Notes: generated by a model not told the origin, from the letters alone. Counted from the first letter of the stretch, positions 27,351 through 37,941 are shown. The stretch is DNA of 64,000 bases from Gammaproteobacteria bacterium (GCA_019652555.1 BPAJ01000001.1:208762-272761), one strand, 5' to 3'. Numbers and translations: made by a program.

Positions 27351-27572
27351 TTATTCTCCCTTTTTTACTCTGAATGTAATGATTCCGTCTTCCTCAGAAA
27401 AAGATATCAACGAATGATTAAGATATTCACAGAACTTTTTAACATCTTTAATTGCAGTAGGATCTGTGGCTATGAGAGTCACTTCATCACCTTTTTTAGC
27501 TTCATGAATAGATTGATGAAGAAGCATTATTGGCTCAGGACATTTAAGACCTTTGGCATCTATTTCAATCAT
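27351..27572 (-). CDS. tusA: Sulfur carrier protein TusA
   Basis: TusA relays persulfide sulfur from IscS to the TusBCD/TusE relay for tRNA 2-thiouridine and other acceptors. The 73-residue protein has the signature GLKCPEPIM with active cysteine C11, and the FCEYLNH segment. IscS, its donor, is at 9990. It sits 5 bases after the reductase (in minus-strand terms upstream of it) and its ATG abuts the MATE gene stop. Confidence 0.93.
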   Translation of the reverse strand: MIEIDAKGLKCPEPIMLLHQSIHEAKKGDEVTLIATDPTAIKDVKKFCEYLNHSLISFSEEDGIITFRVKKGE

Positions 27573-28982
27573 TCAAGAATTTAAGACAAATCTACTTCTA
27601 CCTCTACCAGTAGTATAATTAACTCTTGCAATAACAAAAGCTGCCGAAACAAAAAGGCCAACAGTCAAACCAATCCACATACCTGGTGCCCCAATAGGAT
27701 CAGAAAAGAAGTCTGTCATTGACAGGGTATATCCTATTGGCATTCCAATAATCCAATAAGCGATAAACATAAAAAAGAATAAAATCTGAGTATCTTTAAA
27801 GCCCCTCAAAGCACCAACGCCAGCAAAGTTTAGCCCATCTGCAATCTGGAATATGGCAGCAATTATTAATAATGTAGCTGCTAAATTTACAATTTCGATA
27901 TCTGGATTGAAGAAGCTTGCTAGGTAATTACCAAACTCTATGAGGACAAAGGTATTTATAATTGCCAAAAACAAGGCAAAAAACATAGCAAAAAATGAAG
28001 AATATCTTGCTCTATCTAATGAGTTTGACCCTACTAAATTTCCAACTCTAACATTAGCTGCTAAGCCTATTGATAGGGGCAACATGAAAGTTAAAGTAGT
28101 TACTTGCATGGCAATTGCATGAGCAGAAATAACATTTTCACCAAGCCTGCTTAAAATCAAACCTGCTCCACTAAAAACAGCTATTTCTATGAATAAGGTT
28201 CCACCAATTGGTATTCCAAGTTTTATGATTTCAGAAATTTGTTTTGGATTAGGAGCTTCAAAATTCTCAAAAAATCTAATTTCTTTAAAGAACTTTGAAA
28301 AATAAATGTATCCAAGAATGATTAAAAGAGAAGACCACGAAGAAATTAAAAATGCTATGCCACAACCTTTACCACCCAATTCAGGGAAGCCAAACTTACC
28401 AAAAATCAAAACATAATTCACTAGAGCATTTATTAAGACCATCACAACATTTATGTAAGTAATGGGAAGTGGTTTTTTCATACCCTCACACATGGATCTT
28501 AAGGGTTGAAATAAAAACATTGCCGGAGCACCAATCATCAACCCAAATAAATAATCCTTTGTAATGGTCTTTACTTCTTCGGGAGTACCTAAAATATTAA
28601 GAAGTGAATCTGCATTTAACGTGTAAACGACAAATAAAAGAATTAAGGGGATTGCTAGCCAATAAGATTGCTTTACGATGGGTCCAATTTGTGTAATTTG
28701 CTTTGCGCCATAAAATTGAGCAACAAAAGAAGTAACGATAAACAATACTCCTGCGATCCCAAAATAAGCAGGCCAAAAAAGCATATTACCTATAGCAACA
28801 GCAGCCTGATCAACAGTATTGTAATTACCAGTCATTAAAGCAGAAATTATTCCAGTAGCGTGAGCTGCTAATTGAGTCAAAAGCATTGGAGTAGCTAATT
28901 TAAAATACTCTTTGGCTTCTTCTGAAGCCATTGAATTTTTTATGACGCTATCTTCTGTAGAAGTGTTGAGGGTTTCTTTCAT
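27573..28982 (-). CDS. MATE family multidrug/Na+ antiporter (NorM-like)
   Basis: This 469-residue protein has about twelve transmembrane helices in two similar halves (about residues 30-235 and 250-455), as in MatE efflux proteins. Family-like patterns include the first-helix region ATPMLLTQLAAHATGIISALMTG and the inter-half GIPIGGTLFIEIAVFSGAGL. MATE transporters expel cationic drugs or metabolites in exchange for Na+ or H+. It is the first gene of a minus-strand group with tusA, the reductase and GH13. Substrate unknown. Confidence 0.9.
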   Translation of the reverse strand: MKETLNTSTEDSVIKNSMASEEAKEYFKLATPMLLTQLAAHATGIISALMTGNYNTVDQAAVAIGNMLFWPAYFGIAGVLFIVTSFVAQFYGAKQITQIGPIVKQSYWLAIPLILLFVVYTLNADSLLNILGTPEEVKTITKDYLFGLMIGAPAMFLFQPLRSMCEGMKKPLPITYINVVMVLINALVNYVLIFGKFGFPELGGKGCGIAFLISSWSSLLIILGYIYFSKFFKEIRFFENFEAPNPKQISEIIKLGIPIGGTLFIEIAVFSGAGLILSRLGENVISAHAIAMQVTTLTFMLPLSIGLAANVRVGNLVGSNSLDRARYSSFFAMFFALFLAIINTFVLIEFGNYLASFFNPDIEIVNLAATLLIIAAIFQIADGLNFAGVGALRGFKDTQILFFFMFIAYWIIGMPIGYTLSMTDFFSDPIGAPGMWIGLTVGLFVSAAFVIARVNYTTGRGRSRFVLNS

Positions 28983-29028
28983 AGAATCGCTGTATCATAC
29001 ATGATGTAAAAATATCTGGAGATTAAAA

Positions 29029-29751
29029 ATTAGAAAAGACAATAGACCTTTTTGGCTTAAAAGAATTCATTGGTGGTTTGATCAACAATACATAAAAAAA
29101 ATTATCACTCCTCAATTTGATCATTTGGGAACCAGCCCTCTTATTTTGGGTGTTAAATATCTTCACGTATCTGGTAAAAACATATCGGTTGGAGATTTCG
29201 CAACTTTTATAACATCCCCAGATGCTCATGTTCACATTACTACATGGAATGCAGACAAACACGATGGAAAAATAGAAGCAGGCAAGTTTTGTTTGTTTAG
29301 TCCAGGAGTAAGAATTTCTGCAGCTACTTCAATAAAAATTGGAGATTCATGTATGTTTGCCAATGGGGCATACATTTCCGACTCTGATTGGCATGGAATT
29401 TATGATAGAGCTTTGCCTGTTGGAAAGTCTTTAGAAGTAGTTCTAGAAGACAACGTTTGGATAGGAGATAGTGCAATTGTTAACAAAGGGGTGAGAATTG
29501 GAAAAAATAGCATTGTTGGCGCTGGATCGGTAGTGGTTAAAGATGTTCCTCCAAATGTTGTAGTTGCCGGCAATCCTGCAAAAGTAGTAAAAGAATTAGA
29601 TGAGAATGAAAAAATGATATCCAGAGCAGATATGTTTTCTTCCCCTAAAGAATTAGATGATTTATATCTCAAAATCGATCAAATCAGTCTTAAAAACAAT
29701 TCTTTTTTTGGCTGGATAAAAAGTAAGTTGCTGCCCAACAAAAACAATTGA
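29029..29751 (+). CDS. Left-handed beta-helix (hexapeptide) acyltransferase
   Basis: The frame contains repeated hexapeptide turns ([62 protein letters not shown]), marking a trimeric LbH O- or N-acyltransferase of the maltose/xenobiotic acetyltransferase type. Coding similarity continues upstream of the first TTG (29125): the frame is open back to 29005 and encodes a plausible RRIHWW...[10 protein letters not shown]-terminus that relatives also have. The best start is ATT at 29029 with GGAG at 29018-29021, seven bases upstream, giving 240 residues; TTG at 29125 would give 208. The acceptor is unknown, possibly a cell-envelope glycan. The stop overlaps pdxB by one base. Confidence 0.8.
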   Translation: MRKDNRPFWLKRIHWWFDQQYIKKIITPQFDHLGTSPLILGVKYLHVSGKNISVGDFATFITSPDAHVHITTWNADKHDGKIEAGKFCLFSPGVRISAATSIKIGDSCMFANGAYISDSDWHGIYDRALPVGKSLEVVLEDNVWIGDSAIVNKGVRIGKNSIVGAGSVVVKDVPPNVVVAGNPAKVVKELDENEKMISRADMFSSPKELDDLYLKIDQISLKNNSFFGWIKSKLLPNKNN

Positions 29752-30854
29752 TGAATATTGTTATTAATAAAGACTTGCACGAGTTAACTAAGACATTTGA
29801 AAGTAATTCTAAATTCAATGTTCGAAGCCTTGCCTCTCACGAAATCTCAAATCAAGCTATCAAAGATTCCGATGCTGTCTTTTTGAGATCTACGACGAAA
29901 ATCAACGAAGAATTGTTAGATAACACAAATGTAAAATTTGTTGCTTCTTTAACTTCAGGAGAAGATCACATAGATCAAGATTACTTTAAAAACTCAAATA
30001 TTCATCTTTCTACAGGAAAGGGCGGAAATGCATTAGCTGTCATTGAATATTTATTAAGTGTCTTATCTGTCTTGATTATTGGCAATAAAATTAAGCCCTA
30101 TGAGACAAAGTTTGGCATTATCGGATTTGGCAATATTGGTAAAAGATTCAAAAATATTTTGGATGAAATTAATTTTCCTTGTTGTATTTATGATCCATAT
30201 TTTCCCAAAGTATCCTCTAGCCTTGATGAAGTTTTATCCTCAGAAGTAATTTCCTTAAACTGTTCTTATTCAAAAACTGGAAAATTTCCATCTCATAATC
30301 TTTTAGATGTAAATTTTCTGAATGAAATGAAAGATGATCAATTTTTAATTAATTCTTCAAGGGGCGAAGTTTTAAGTGATGAGTACTACTTATCAAAAAA
30401 ATCAGATAATTTTATTTTTGATGTATGGCCTAATGAACCCAATCTTAACTTAACAAAGTTTAAAAAGCCTTATATCGCGACTCCCCATATTGCTGGAAAA
30501 ACAATGAGCGCAGAAAATAAATTCAATGAAAAAGCTTTAAGTGAATTTAATAATTTCTTTAATGAAAATCTAGAGGCAATCGAACCTAAGAGATTTATAG
30601 ATTTTACAATAGATAATTCCATAGAAGAGGAAATGGATGTCTTTGGAATTCCACCTTCAATCTTTCTAAAAATTTATGATGTTAAAAGAGATGATTTCGC
30701 CTTTAAAAGTTTTTTCAAAACAAAACAAGATCCAAGGGATTTTCAGGAATTAAGAACTTCACTCAAAAGGCTAGGTTTCAATAATCATAAAATAGTTGGT
30801 GATTTAGGCAGTGCAGCCAAAACAAAATTAGAGCTTTTTGGATTCAGACTTTAA
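29751..30854 (+). CDS. pdxB: Erythronate-4-phosphate dehydrogenase
   Basis: PdxB oxidises 4-phosphoerythronate in the DXP-dependent pyridoxal phosphate pathway. The 367-residue protein has the D-isomer 2-hydroxyacid dehydrogenase fold: GGNALAVIEYLLSVL (about 85-100), NAD loop GIIGFGNIGKRF (about 122-133), INSSRGEVL near 200, FDVWPNEP near 225 and the catalytic His in TPHIAGKT near 243. A C-terminal PdxB-specific dimerisation domain (DUF3410-like) follows. The ATG at 29751 overlaps the preceding stop. Confidence 0.88.
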   Translation: MNIVINKDLHELTKTFESNSKFNVRSLASHEISNQAIKDSDAVFLRSTTKINEELLDNTNVKFVASLTSGEDHIDQDYFKNSNIHLSTGKGGNALAVIEYLLSVLSVLIIGNKIKPYETKFGIIGFGNIGKRFKNILDEINFPCCIYDPYFPKVSSSLDEVLSSEVISLNCSYSKTGKFPSHNLLDVNFLNEMKDDQFLINSSRGEVLSDEYYLSKKSDNFIFDVWPNEPNLNLTKFKKPYIATPHIAGKTMSAENKFNEKALSEFNNFFNENLEAIEPKRFIDFTIDNSIEEEMDVFGIPPSIFLKIYDVKRDDFAFKSFFKTKQDPRDFQELRTSLKRLGFNNHKIVGDLGSAAKTKLELFGFRL

Positions 30855-30880
30855 GAAAGGCATGAATTGTCTAGTATAAT
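30851..30880 (+). promoter_or_regulatory. Candidate promoter giving a leaderless desaturase mRNA
   Basis: TTAAGA (30851-30856) and a perfect TATAAT (30875-30880) are 18 bases apart. The ATG of the desaturase begins at 30887, only six bases after the -10 box, so transcription would start at or next to the A of the ATG. No Shine-Dalgarno is visible between them. Confidence 0.35.
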
Positions 30881-30886
30881 AAACCA

Positions 30887-31798
30887 ATGATTAACCCAAA
30901 TACTCTTCTTTCTGAAGAAGAAATTGCCATTTTGAGAGATTCTAAGGATTGGAGGAATTATTTAGCTATTTTTAGTATTTGGGCTCAAATTGCTCTTGGT
31001 TTTTTCATTTTTTCTTTTTCACCAGGTATCTTAACCTTTCTGGTTGCCGCTCTTATTATCGGAACCAGGCAGTTTGCCCTGGTAGTAATGATGCACGATG
31101 GCGCTCATAATTTGATTTCAAAGAATAAAAAGATTAACGACTTTATTTCTCAGTGGCTTTGCGCCTATCCAATGATGACAGAAACGGTAAGTTATAGAAA
31201 ATATCACTTAATACACCACAAACATACGGAAACTGATTTAGATCCTGATAAAAGCCTGACCGATCCTTTTCCAGTATCAAAAAAAAGCTTTTCTCGAAAA
31301 GTATTAAGAGATTTAACTGGGATATCTGGTTTGAGGCGTTATTTTGGATACTTGTATTCAGCATGGGGCGTAAATGAAAATACTTTTTTTGGACATCTTA
31401 AGCATTTTGTTTCTTCACTTTATGGTTTCTTAATTTGTCAGCTAATAATTTTTTCGACATTAACTTTTTTTAATGTGCCATGGCTATATTTGCTTTTGTG
31501 GTGGATACCAAAATTAACAATTTTCAGTTTGTTTTACAGGCTAAGAAGCATCTCAGAGCACGCTTGTACATCTGGACAAGACGACTTTACTCATACCAGA
31601 ACAACCTTATCTTCAAATTTTGTAAGATATTTCATTGCGCCTCTGAATGTAAATTATCATCTTGAGCATCATCTATTTATGTTTTGTCCATGGTATAACC
31701 TTCCTAAAGCTCACGAAATGCTGAAAGAAAAAGATTTCTACAAAGATTTAGAAATTGAAAATGGTTACTTCAACGTTTTTAAAAAAGTAATTATCTAG
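30887..31798 (+). CDS. Membrane fatty acid desaturase / hydroxylase family protein
   Basis: This 303-residue integral membrane di-iron enzyme has the three histidine boxes: HDGAHN (about 70), HLIHHKHTETD (about 107-117) and YHLEHHLFM (about 263-271), with pairs of transmembrane helices between. Members introduce double bonds or hydroxyls into acyl chains, carotenoids or related lipids; which one applies here is not evident. It is followed two bases later by msrB. Confidence 0.9.
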   Translation: MINPNTLLSEEEIAILRDSKDWRNYLAIFSIWAQIALGFFIFSFSPGILTFLVAALIIGTRQFALVVMMHDGAHNLISKNKKINDFISQWLCAYPMMTETVSYRKYHLIHHKHTETDLDPDKSLTDPFPVSKKSFSRKVLRDLTGISGLRRYFGYLYSAWGVNENTFFGHLKHFVSSLYGFLICQLIIFSTLTFFNVPWLYLLLWWIPKLTIFSLFYRLRSISEHACTSGQDDFTHTRTTLSSNFVRYFIAPLNVNYHLEHHLFMFCPWYNLPKAHEMLKEKDFYKDLEIENGYFNVFKKVII

Positions 31799-31799
31799 A

Positions 31800-32183
31800 A
31801 TGAATAAAGAAGATCTCAAAGATAAGATTTCTAAAGCATCTTACATAGTCACTCAAGAGCATGGAACTGAAGCACCTTTTTCTGGCGAACTTTTGGATAC
31901 AAAAGAGGAAGGTATTTTTACTTGTGTTTGTTGTGGCAACGAGCTTTTTTCCTCAGATACAAAATATGATTCCGGAACTGGATGGCCAAGCTTTTGGGAT
32001 GTTCTTAATGAAAATTCTGTTGGTGAAGAAATTGATAAAAGTCATGGGATGATTCGAACAGAAGTGCATTGCCAAAAGTGCAATGCTCATTTAGGACATT
32101 TGTTTCCTGATGGGCCGATGCCTACAGGAAAAAGGTATTGTATGAATTCTGTTGCAATGCAGTTTAAAAAATCTGATAAATAA
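31800..32183 (+). CDS. msrB: Peptide-methionine (R)-S-oxide reductase MsrB
   Basis: MsrB repairs oxidised methionine. The 127-residue protein has both CxxC zinc pairs (CVCCGNELF and CQKCNAHLGH), GTGWPSFW and the catalytic cysteine in RYCMNSVAM near residue 117. Length is typical. Two-base spacing from the desaturase gene suggests co-transcription. Repair of Met sulfoxide fits a surface-ocean oxidative environment, which is inference. Confidence 0.97.
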   Translation: MNKEDLKDKISKASYIVTQEHGTEAPFSGELLDTKEEGIFTCVCCGNELFSSDTKYDSGTGWPSFWDVLNENSVGEEIDKSHGMIRTEVHCQKCNAHLGHLFPDGPMPTGKRYCMNSVAMQFKKSDK

Positions 32184-32185
32184 AG

Positions 32186-33742
32186 TTGGATTCCTCACAA
32201 AGTCAAAAGACTAAAACTTCTCTTAAGACTCTAGTTGTTTCATTTTGGACTTTTATTTCGAGAATATTTGGAGTTTTAAGAGACATAGCAACTACATATA
32301 TTTTAGGAGCTGGAGTTGCTCACGATGTATTTGTGGTGATGCTAAAAATACCCAACTTATTCAGAAGGCTGGTTGCTGAGGGTGCTTTTAGCCAAGCTTT
32401 CATTCCTGTCTTTACGGAATACAAGAATAATCAATCAAAGGAAGAGCTAAAGAAGCTAATAGATTTAACTTTTACTGCAATTTCATCATTGGTTTTATTC
32501 CTTTGTATTTTGTTCATGATTTTTGCTCCAATCGTGGTTTTTATTTTTGCTCCAGGGTTTTATTTTGATCCGGCGAAAAAAATTCTTGCGATAGAAGTCT
32601 TAAGAATTACTTTTCCTTATCTATTTTTTGTATCTTTGGTTGCTTTTTTTGGGGCCATATTGAATTCTTTTAGCTTTTTTTCCATCCCAGCTGCAACTCC
32701 TATTGCTTTTAATTTAAGCATTATTATTGGAGCAATATTTTTTACAGATTACTTCCAACTTCCGGTTTTGGCTATTGCTTGGGGAGTGTTTGCTGCAGGA
32801 CTCATTCAATTTTTTATAAATATAATTCCTATCCTCAAACTCAAGCTGTTTCCAAAATTAAAATTGGATTTTAATCATCCTGGATTAAAAAAAATTTCAA
32901 TATTGATGCTTCCAGGAATTTTAAGTGGTGGAATAATTCAAATTAATATCCTTATAGATACAATTTTTGCATCCCTACTAAAAACCGGAAGTCCAACTTG
33001 GCTATATCTTTCAGATAGACTAATTCAATTACCTTTAGGAATTTTTGCTATTGCTGCAGCTACAGTTATTTTGCCCGCTTTATCAAATGCTGCTGCTCTA
33101 AAAAATGATTTGGAATTCAATGAAAAATTTAATTGGGCTTTAAAATTTATATTTATTGTAGGTATCCCGTCATCAGTTGGGCTTTATTTTTTAAGCTCGG
33201 AAATCATTAGCATTTTATTCTTGCGAGGTGAGTTTTCAACTTCAGATGCTCTTATGACAAGTTATAGTCTAAAAGCATTTTGTTTTGGGTTGATTGCATT
33301 TATGGCTATAAAAATTCTCAATGTAGGTTTTTTTGCAAGACAAGATCCCAAAACTCCAATGTATGTTGCTCTAGTATCCTTGATCCTTAATGTATTTTTT
33401 AATTGGCTTTTTGCTTTTAAGTTTGGTTATGGTCATATTGGTTTAGCAATTGGAAGTGTTATAGCTGCGATAGTTAGCTTTTTTATTTTGAGTTTTATAC
33501 TTATAAAACGATCCATATTAACTCTAGAAGGAGATTCAGTGATTTTTCTTATGAAAATTATTATCAGTTCTTTAGGTTTATTTTTTGGACTTCTTGGCTT
33601 TCAAACATTATTTCCTAACTTTTCCGACTGGAGTTTGTTAGTTCAAATTTTTAATTTACTCTCCATCATTTTCTTTGGAGCATTTATATATTTTGGTTTA
33701 ATGTTTGTACTCGGCTTAAGGATGAGTTTTTTTAAAAATTAA
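32186..33742 (+). CDS. murJ: Lipid II flippase MurJ
   Basis: MurJ moves lipid II across the inner membrane. The 518-residue protein has about fourteen transmembrane helices and family motifs such as SRIFGVLRDIATTYILG (about 24-40) and LVAEGAFSQAFIPVF (about 62-76), including essential Arg and charged residues of the central cavity. The start is TTG at 32186. The gene directly precedes ribF, as in many gammaproteobacteria (murJ-rpsT-ribF-ileS-lspA-ispH; rpsT is missing here). Confidence 0.96.
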   Translation: MDSSQSQKTKTSLKTLVVSFWTFISRIFGVLRDIATTYILGAGVAHDVFVVMLKIPNLFRRLVAEGAFSQAFIPVFTEYKNNQSKEELKKLIDLTFTAISSLVLFLCILFMIFAPIVVFIFAPGFYFDPAKKILAIEVLRITFPYLFFVSLVAFFGAILNSFSFFSIPAATPIAFNLSIIIGAIFFTDYFQLPVLAIAWGVFAAGLIQFFINIIPILKLKLFPKLKLDFNHPGLKKISILMLPGILSGGIIQINILIDTIFASLLKTGSPTWLYLSDRLIQLPLGIFAIAAATVILPALSNAAALKNDLEFNEKFNWALKFIFIVGIPSSVGLYFLSSEIISILFLRGEFSTSDALMTSYSLKAFCFGLIAFMAIKILNVGFFARQDPKTPMYVALVSLILNVFFNWLFAFKFGYGHIGLAIGSVIAAIVSFFILSFILIKRSILTLEGDSVIFLMKIIISSLGLFFGLLGFQTLFPNFSDWSLLVQIFNLLSIIFFGAFIYFGLMFVLGLRMSFFKN

Positions 33743-34699
33743 ATGTATTTGATAAGAGGATTAAAAAACTTATCGCTATTCAATGAGAGATTTAGCGAAG
33801 AACAACTCGTAGTTACTATTGGGAACTTTGATGGCCTCCATAAAGGCCATAAAAAAATTATTCAGGAAATGAAAAATATTTCTCAAAATTCTAGTGCTAA
33901 AACAATGGTGATATTTACTGAACCTCATGCAAAGGAATTCTTTTCTATGGATAAAAACATCATGGAGCAGCCAGCAAGAATCTCCCCTTGGCGTGACAAG
34001 TTTAAAAATTTGGAAAATGAAAATATAGATTTTGCCTTTTTCTTAAAATTCAATAAGTCTCTTCAAACAATGAGTCCAGAAATATTTATTGAGAAAGTTT
34101 TAGGACCATTAAATATTAGCAATTTAATGATAGGAGATGACTTTAGATTTGGACAGGATAGAAAAGGGGATTTTTTGATGCTTAAAGATTGGAGTAAGAG
34201 TCAGGGTATTTCATTGTCAAAATTACCTACTTTTTCAATTGATAACCGTCGCGTTAGTAGTACTTGGATTAGAGAGACACTATCTTTGAGTGATTTTTCG
34301 ACAACAAAGAAATTATTGGGCAGACCTTACTCCTTTGAGGGGAAAGTTGTTCATGGAAACAGATTGGGGAGATCAATAGGATTCCCAACCGCAAATATAT
34401 GGCTTCCGAAAAATAATTTGCCTATAAAAGGAGTGTTCTCTGTAAAGATTTCAATAGATGTGTCAGAATTTGAGGGTATTGCCAATATTGGAATCAGACC
34501 TACGGTTGGAGGCACCTCTCCAGTACTAGAAGTAAATATTTTTGATTTTAAAAAAGAAATATATGGAAAGCGTATAAAAGTAGAATTCGTTAAAAAAATA
34601 AGAGATGAAAAAAAGTTCGATAGCCTTGATGATCTAAAAAAACAAATTGCAAAAGACGTAAATACTGCCAAAGAACAATTACTTGATGAAAAAAATTAA
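33743..34699 (+). CDS. ribF: Bifunctional riboflavin kinase / FAD synthetase
   Basis: RibF makes FMN and FAD from riboflavin. The N-terminal nucleotidyltransferase domain has IGNFDGLHKGHKK (about 25-37) and RISPWRDKF; the C-terminal kinase domain (about 190-315) has GRSIGFPTANIW and NIGIRPTVGG. At 318 residues it has normal length. The ATG overlaps the murJ stop. The end overlaps ileS by 14 bases. Confidence 0.97.
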   Translation: MYLIRGLKNLSLFNERFSEEQLVVTIGNFDGLHKGHKKIIQEMKNISQNSSAKTMVIFTEPHAKEFFSMDKNIMEQPARISPWRDKFKNLENENIDFAFFLKFNKSLQTMSPEIFIEKVLGPLNISNLMIGDDFRFGQDRKGDFLMLKDWSKSQGISLSKLPTFSIDNRRVSSTWIRETLSLSDFSTTKKLLGRPYSFEGKVVHGNRLGRSIGFPTANIWLPKNNLPIKGVFSVKISIDVSEFEGIANIGIRPTVGGTSPVLEVNIFDFKKEIYGKRIKVEFVKKIRDEKKFDSLDDLKKQIAKDVNTAKEQLLDEKN

Positions 34700-37460
34700 A
34701 GATACTTTAAATCTGCCTAAAACAGGATTTTCCATGAAAGCCAATTTGGCTCAGAAAGAGCCAGAGATGATTAAGTATTGGGAAGAAATTAAGCTTTATG
34801 ATTTGCTGCAAAGTAAAAATAAAGATGGACCAAATTTTTTATTACACGACGGACCACCTTATGCAAATGGTCCGATTCATCTTGGAACTACAAATAATAA
34901 GGTACTTAAAGATATCATTATTAAATTTAAACAACTTCAAGGGTTCAACTCTCCATACATTCCAGGCTGGGATTGTCATGGGCTTCCAATCGAATTGAAT
35001 GTTGAAAAAAAGATTGGAAAGGTAAATGTTGAAGTTCCCGCTGATAAATTTAGAGAAGAGTGTCGAGAATACGCTAACCAACAAATTGCCATTCAAAGGA
35101 ATGATTTTAAAAGGCTTGGGATTCAAGCGGATTGGAAAAATCCTTACAAAACCATGTCTTTTGATTATGAGGCGAATACCATCAGAGCGCTTGGCAAAAT
35201 AATCGAAGCCAATCATTTAGTAAGAGGAGAAAAACCTGTCTACTGGTGTTCAGAATGCAAGTCCGCACTTGCTGAAGCTGAAGTTGAATATTATGACAAA
35301 GAATCTAAAGCGATAGATTTCCTCTTTCCAATGCAAAAGGAAGTTCTTGAAAATTTACTTTCATTAGAAATTAATTCTCCAACTTTTGCTGCATCATGGA
35401 CTACTACTCCTTGGACAATTCCAAGCAACCAAGCAATCTCTTTCAATCCTGAGTTTCAATATGAATTAATAGAATTTGAACATGAAAAAAATCTAATAGC
35501 TGTATTAGTTGCTTCAACTTTAAAGGAAAGAACTTTAGAGAGAATAGATGTTGGTTCACACAATGTTTTAGGTAAGTTACCTGGAAGTGCATTAAACGAA
35601 ATCGAAGCAAATCATCCTTTTTTAAAGAGACGATCTTTATTTATTTCTGGAACGCATGTAACCGATGAAATGGGAACAGGACTTGTTCATACAGCTCCTG
35701 CTCACGGTATGGATGATTATCATGCTTGCTTAGGTAAAGACTTAGATTTTCGGAGTCCGGTTGATGAAAAGGGTGAATTTATCAAAAGCCAAGAATTTGT
35801 TGGCGGACTAAATTTAGAGGAGGCAAATAATAAAATTATTGAATTATTAGCTGAAAAATCTTTATTGCTTAGTAAAAGTACTTATAGACATAGTTTTCCA
35901 AATTGTTGGCGTCATAAAATTCCTGTTTTTTTTAGAGCAACACCTCAATGGTTTATTTCCATGGAAAAGAACTTCCTTTTGCAAAACTCTGAAGAAAAAA
36001 TAAATGAGATCAATTGGCTTCCAGAGTGGGGAAAATCAAGAATTGAAGGAATGATGCAAGAAAGACCAGATTGGTGTATTTCAAGACAACGCTCTTGGGG
36101 GGTACCGCTTCCTTTGTTCACAAATAAAGAAACTGGAGAACTTCATCCTAAAACTCTTGAAATTATAGAAAAAGTTGCAAAAGAGGTAGAAAAAATAGGC
36201 ATCCAAGCTTGGTATGATATGGAACCAAGTTCGTTAATTGATGACTATGAATTATATGAAAAATCTTCTGATATCTTGGACGTCTGGTTTGACTCTGGCG
36301 TAACTCATCATTGTGTTTTAGAACAAAGAGAAAACTTATCTTATCCTGCTGATCTATATTTAGAAGGTTCAGATCAACACAGGGGGTGGTTTCAGTCTTC
36401 TTTATTGACTGGCATGGCTATTAATAACGAGGCTCCGTATAGATCAGTTCTCACACACGGATTTGTAGTTGATGGCGAAGGAAAAAAACAATCCAAATCT
36501 CTGGGTAATACTGTCTCACCTCAATCAGTCTGGAACAAGAAAGGAGCTGATATTCTGAGGGCATGGGTAGCTTCATCAGATTTTAGAAATGAAATTTATT
36601 TTTCAGATGAAATCCTCGATAGAACCGCGGATTCTTACAGAAGAATCAGAAATACGATTAGATTTTTGTTATCTAATTTATATGATTTTGATCATCAGCA
36701 AGAAGTAAGTTTAGATTCAAGAGTGGAAATAGATATATGGATTCTTAAAGAGGCTGAAAAACTCCAAAATGAAATTATTGAAGATTATTCTAATTATGAG
36801 TTTCATTTGGTTTATCAAAAAATTCTAAATTTTTGTACCAACGAATTGGGTAGTTTTTATCTAGATATTCTCAAAGACAGACTCTATACCTCAAAAAAAT
36901 CTGGTATTGCCAGAATTTCAGCGCAAGCAACAATAAAAAGCCTTTTGGATAAATTATTGTTGTGGATTGCACCAATTTTAAGTTTCACTGCAGAAGAGGC
37001 TTTCAGAGAGTTCTACAAAGACAAAAAGTCTATTTTTCTAGAAAGTTTTTCATCAGCTCAAGAAGATATATCCCTAACTTTAGACGAAGATTCTTGGAAA
37101 GTGTTAAATGAAATAAAAATTGAAGCAAATAAACTTTTAGAGGAAAAAAGAAATGATGGAATTATTGGTTCTTCCTTAGACGCTGAAGTAAAAATCTTCT
37201 GTAACTCTGAGACCTTTTTAAGACTGAGCCCTTGTATTGATGAGTTGAAATTTCTTTTAATTGTTTCAGACGCTTCCTTGGAGGTTGCCGATGACGATGG
37301 TCAATCTTCTATTTCAATTGAAGTAAAATCCTCCGATAAAGAAAAATGTGATCGTTGCTGGCATCATACGGGTAATCTCAAAAAGATTTTAGATTCAAGT
37401 CTATGCCCAAGGTGTATAGAAAACGTTGAGGGCGAGGGTGAAAAAAGAAAGTTTTTTTAA
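34686..37460 (+). CDS. ileS: Isoleucyl-tRNA synthetase
   Basis: This class I synthetase of about 924 residues charges tRNA-Ile and edits valine. It shows HIGH-type [12 protein letters not shown] (about 57-68), editing-domain [10 protein letters not shown] and [15 protein letters not shown], and the second signature as [10 protein letters not shown] (KQSKS rather than KMSKS, about 600). A C-terminal zinc knuckle has CDRCWHH and CPRC. I take ATG at 34686 as start; TTG at 34683 is next to it. It overlaps ribF upstream and lspA downstream. Confidence 0.97.
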   Translation: MKKIKDTLNLPKTGFSMKANLAQKEPEMIKYWEEIKLYDLLQSKNKDGPNFLLHDGPPYANGPIHLGTTNNKVLKDIIIKFKQLQGFNSPYIPGWDCHGLPIELNVEKKIGKVNVEVPADKFREECREYANQQIAIQRNDFKRLGIQADWKNPYKTMSFDYEANTIRALGKIIEANHLVRGEKPVYWCSECKSALAEAEVEYYDKESKAIDFLFPMQKEVLENLLSLEINSPTFAASWTTTPWTIPSNQAISFNPEFQYELIEFEHEKNLIAVLVASTLKERTLERIDVGSHNVLGKLPGSALNEIEANHPFLKRRSLFISGTHVTDEMGTGLVHTAPAHGMDDYHACLGKDLDFRSPVDEKGEFIKSQEFVGGLNLEEANNKIIELLAEKSLLLSKSTYRHSFPNCWRHKIPVFFRATPQWFISMEKNFLLQNSEEKINEINWLPEWGKSRIEGMMQERPDWCISRQRSWGVPLPLFTNKETGELHPKTLEIIEKVAKEVEKIGIQAWYDMEPSSLIDDYELYEKSSDILDVWFDSGVTHHCVLEQRENLSYPADLYLEGSDQHRGWFQSSLLTGMAINNEAPYRSVLTHGFVVDGEGKKQSKSLGNTVSPQSVWNKKGADILRAWVASSDFRNEIYFSDEILDRTADSYRRIRNTIRFLLSNLYDFDHQQEVSLDSRVEIDIWILKEAEKLQNEIIEDYSNYEFHLVYQKILNFCTNELGSFYLDILKDRLYTSKKSGIARISAQATIKSLLDKLLLWIAPILSFTAEEAFREFYKDKKSIFLESFSSAQEDISLTLDEDSWKVLNEIKIEANKLLEEKRNDGIIGSSLDAEVKIFCNSETFLRLSPCIDELKFLLIVSDASLEVADDDGQSSISIEVKSSDKEKCDRCWHHTGNLKKILDSSLCPRCIENVEGEGEKRKFF

Positions 37461-37941
37461 AACACAAAAATTATTCTTTCTGACTGCATTAATTATTTCT
37501 TTGGTCTTTTTTGATCAATTCTCAAAATACTTAATTGAGGCAAACTTTAATCTTTATGAGTCTACAAACATAATTCCGTTCTTAAACTTTACTTTTATAA
37601 AAAATTTTGGCGGCGCTTTTAATTTATTTAACGATGCTTCTCTTAACTTAGGATTGATATTTATTTTGTTAGTTTCTTTAATTTGTTTTTATCTTCTTTT
37701 GGCAATTTTTACCAATCTTGTATTCAAAGAAATTCTTTTCAAAGAGAGGCTTTTTTGGAGCCTTATTCTTGCTGGTGGCTTGGGAAATCTTTTAGATCGA
37801 ATCACAAGAGGCTATGTTGTAGATTTTATTGATATAACATTTAATCCATATGTATTTAATTTAGCTGACTGCTTTGTGACATTAGGTATAATTTTTTTAT
37901 TGTTTGATTCCTTTTTTGTGCATAAATCTGATGCAGAGTAA
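37438..37941 (+). CDS. lspA: Signal peptidase II (prolipoprotein signal peptidase)
   Basis: LspA cleaves signal peptides of diacylated lipoproteins, such as the BamB and BamC precursors here. It has four transmembrane helices and the catalytic aspartates in [18 protein letters not shown] and [11 protein letters not shown] (about 115-145), plus FGGAFNLF near 58. I choose GTG at 37438 with GAGGG six bases upstream (about 167 residues); an upstream in-frame TTG at 37426 is an alternative. It overlaps the end of ileS by 23 bases and ispH by 11. Confidence 0.95.
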   Translation: MKKESFFKTQKLFFLTALIISLVFFDQFSKYLIEANFNLYESTNIIPFLNFTFIKNFGGAFNLFNDASLNLGLIFILLVSLICFYLLLAIFTNLVFKEILFKERLFWSLILAGGLGNLLDRITRGYVVDFIDITFNPYVFNLADCFVTLGIIFLLFDSFFVHKSDAE

